Source: Rikenella microfusus (lineage in GTDB: Bacteria; Bacteroidota; Bacteroidia; Bacteroidales; SZUA-534). From it: 6,447 nt of DNA. Location of the stretch: positions 1 through 6,447 of the forward strand of contig DYQV01000142.1 of NCBI GenBank assembly GCA_020719105.1, in the 5' to 3' direction. Below are positions 6,278-6,447 of this stretch, one piece after another. A program made the position numbers and the translations under genes. Every line of letters begins with the position of its first letter. Position 1 is the stretch's first letter. The notes below the pieces were generated by a model that was not told the DNA's origin, searched no databases, and saw nothing but the letters and a program-made list of their open reading frames with translations.

Positions 6278-6299
6278 GTTTGTAAAAGTAGAAACAAAC
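6278..6299 (-). promoter_or_regulatory. Small hairpin in the leader region of the helicase gene
   Basis: GTTTGT (6278-6283) and ACAAAC (6294-6299) are perfect 6-base inverted arms around a 10-base loop, 22 bases upstream of the TTG start. It would lie in the 5' leader if transcription begins further upstream. Helicase genes of this group often have structured leaders, but this stem is AT-rich and weak. Confidence 0.2.
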
Positions 6300-6356
6300 T
6301 TTCAAATTAAAAAGTTAATCGGTGAATCCAACAGGCTTTCTTATAATAAATTTAAC

Positions 6357-6380
6357 CCGGATTATTCAAGAATAATCCAG
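6357..6380. repeat. Near-perfect 20-bp palindrome with 9-bp arms
   Basis: GGATTATTC (6359-6367) and GAATAATCC (6370-6378) pair perfectly around AA. In a minus-strand RNA the stem extends by a G.U and a C-G pair to 6357-6380. It lies about 100 bases upstream of the helicase start. It could be an operator, or the transcript end of a gene beyond the right edge; no U-run follows on either strand. Confidence 0.45.
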
Positions 6381-6401
6381 ACGATTAAGCTGCACCTCAA
6401 T

Positions 6402-6425
6402 ATTGGGAGAAAAAATAATCCCAAT
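6402..6425 (+). terminator. Possible hairpin with short T-run near the right edge
   Basis: ATTGGGA (6402-6408) pairs with TCCCAAT (6419-6425) around a 10-base A-rich loop, and the run continues TTT GGG. CCCAA (6420-6424) can also pair with TTGGG (6427-6431). The form is that of a weak terminator, yet no plus-strand gene ends near it, so its use is unclear. Confidence 0.25.
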
Positions 6426-6447
6426 TTTGGGTGTAGCTATCCCGATG

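Noticed and set aside
6119..6310. 63-residue open frame on the plus strand
   Set aside because: Antisense to the helicase N-terminus and its leader; no family likeness.
6302..6331. Possible -33/-7 promoter for the helicase gene (TTG at 6329-6331, TTAATTTG at 6303-6310 on the minus strand)
   Set aside because: The -7 box has a mismatch to TAnnTTTG and the spacing is 18 bp; in DNA this AT-rich such matches occur by chance.
1..6447. CRISPR arrays, tRNA or rRNA genes, integrase or transposase genes
   Set aside because: No regularly spaced direct repeats, no tRNA-like folds and no mobile-element protein motifs were seen on either strand.

Overview
The window looks like a chromosomal stretch from a member of the Bacteroidota. 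Three things suggest this. The DNA is AT-rich, Shine-Dalgarno sequences are not visible before the starts, and one lipoprotein joins a SprB-type repeat to a Fibrobacter-succinogenes-major-paralogous (FISUMP) domain, a pairing typical of this phylum. The exact genus cannot be read from the sequence.

Layout from left to right. Positions 1-79 are a GC-richer, strongly self-complementary patch just after the stop of the first gene. Two unrelated-looking EamA/DMT transporter genes follow on the minus strand (80-973 and 1162-2046). The 188-bp gap between them holds a nested inverted repeat. An M20D amidohydrolase gene (2131-3273, plus) diverges from the second transporter across an 84-bp gap that contains a 12-bp perfect palindrome. 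It meets a minus-strand GPP34/GOLPH3-domain gene (3274-3951) tail to tail with no base between the stops. Upstream of the GPP34 gene, and probably in the same transcript, is the FISUMP lipoprotein gene (3964-4779 with the start I prefer). A second GC-rich patch with hairpins (about 4931-5020) separates this from an RhlE-like DEAD-box RNA helicase gene (5027-6256, minus). The last 190 bases hold the helicase upstream region and two further hairpins; no complete gene is visible there.

The genes do not form one clear pathway. The plausible local units are the divergent exporter/amidohydrolase pair, which may share a control site, and the lipoprotein/GPP34 pair, which is closely spaced. I see no convincing new multi-gene system. 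The best leads are the structured non-coding patches at 11-79, 1028-1107 and 4931-5020, which look like dispersed repeats or structured 3' ends, the Gly variant of the DEAD motif in the helicase, and the GPP34 protein placed next to a surface-type lipoprotein.
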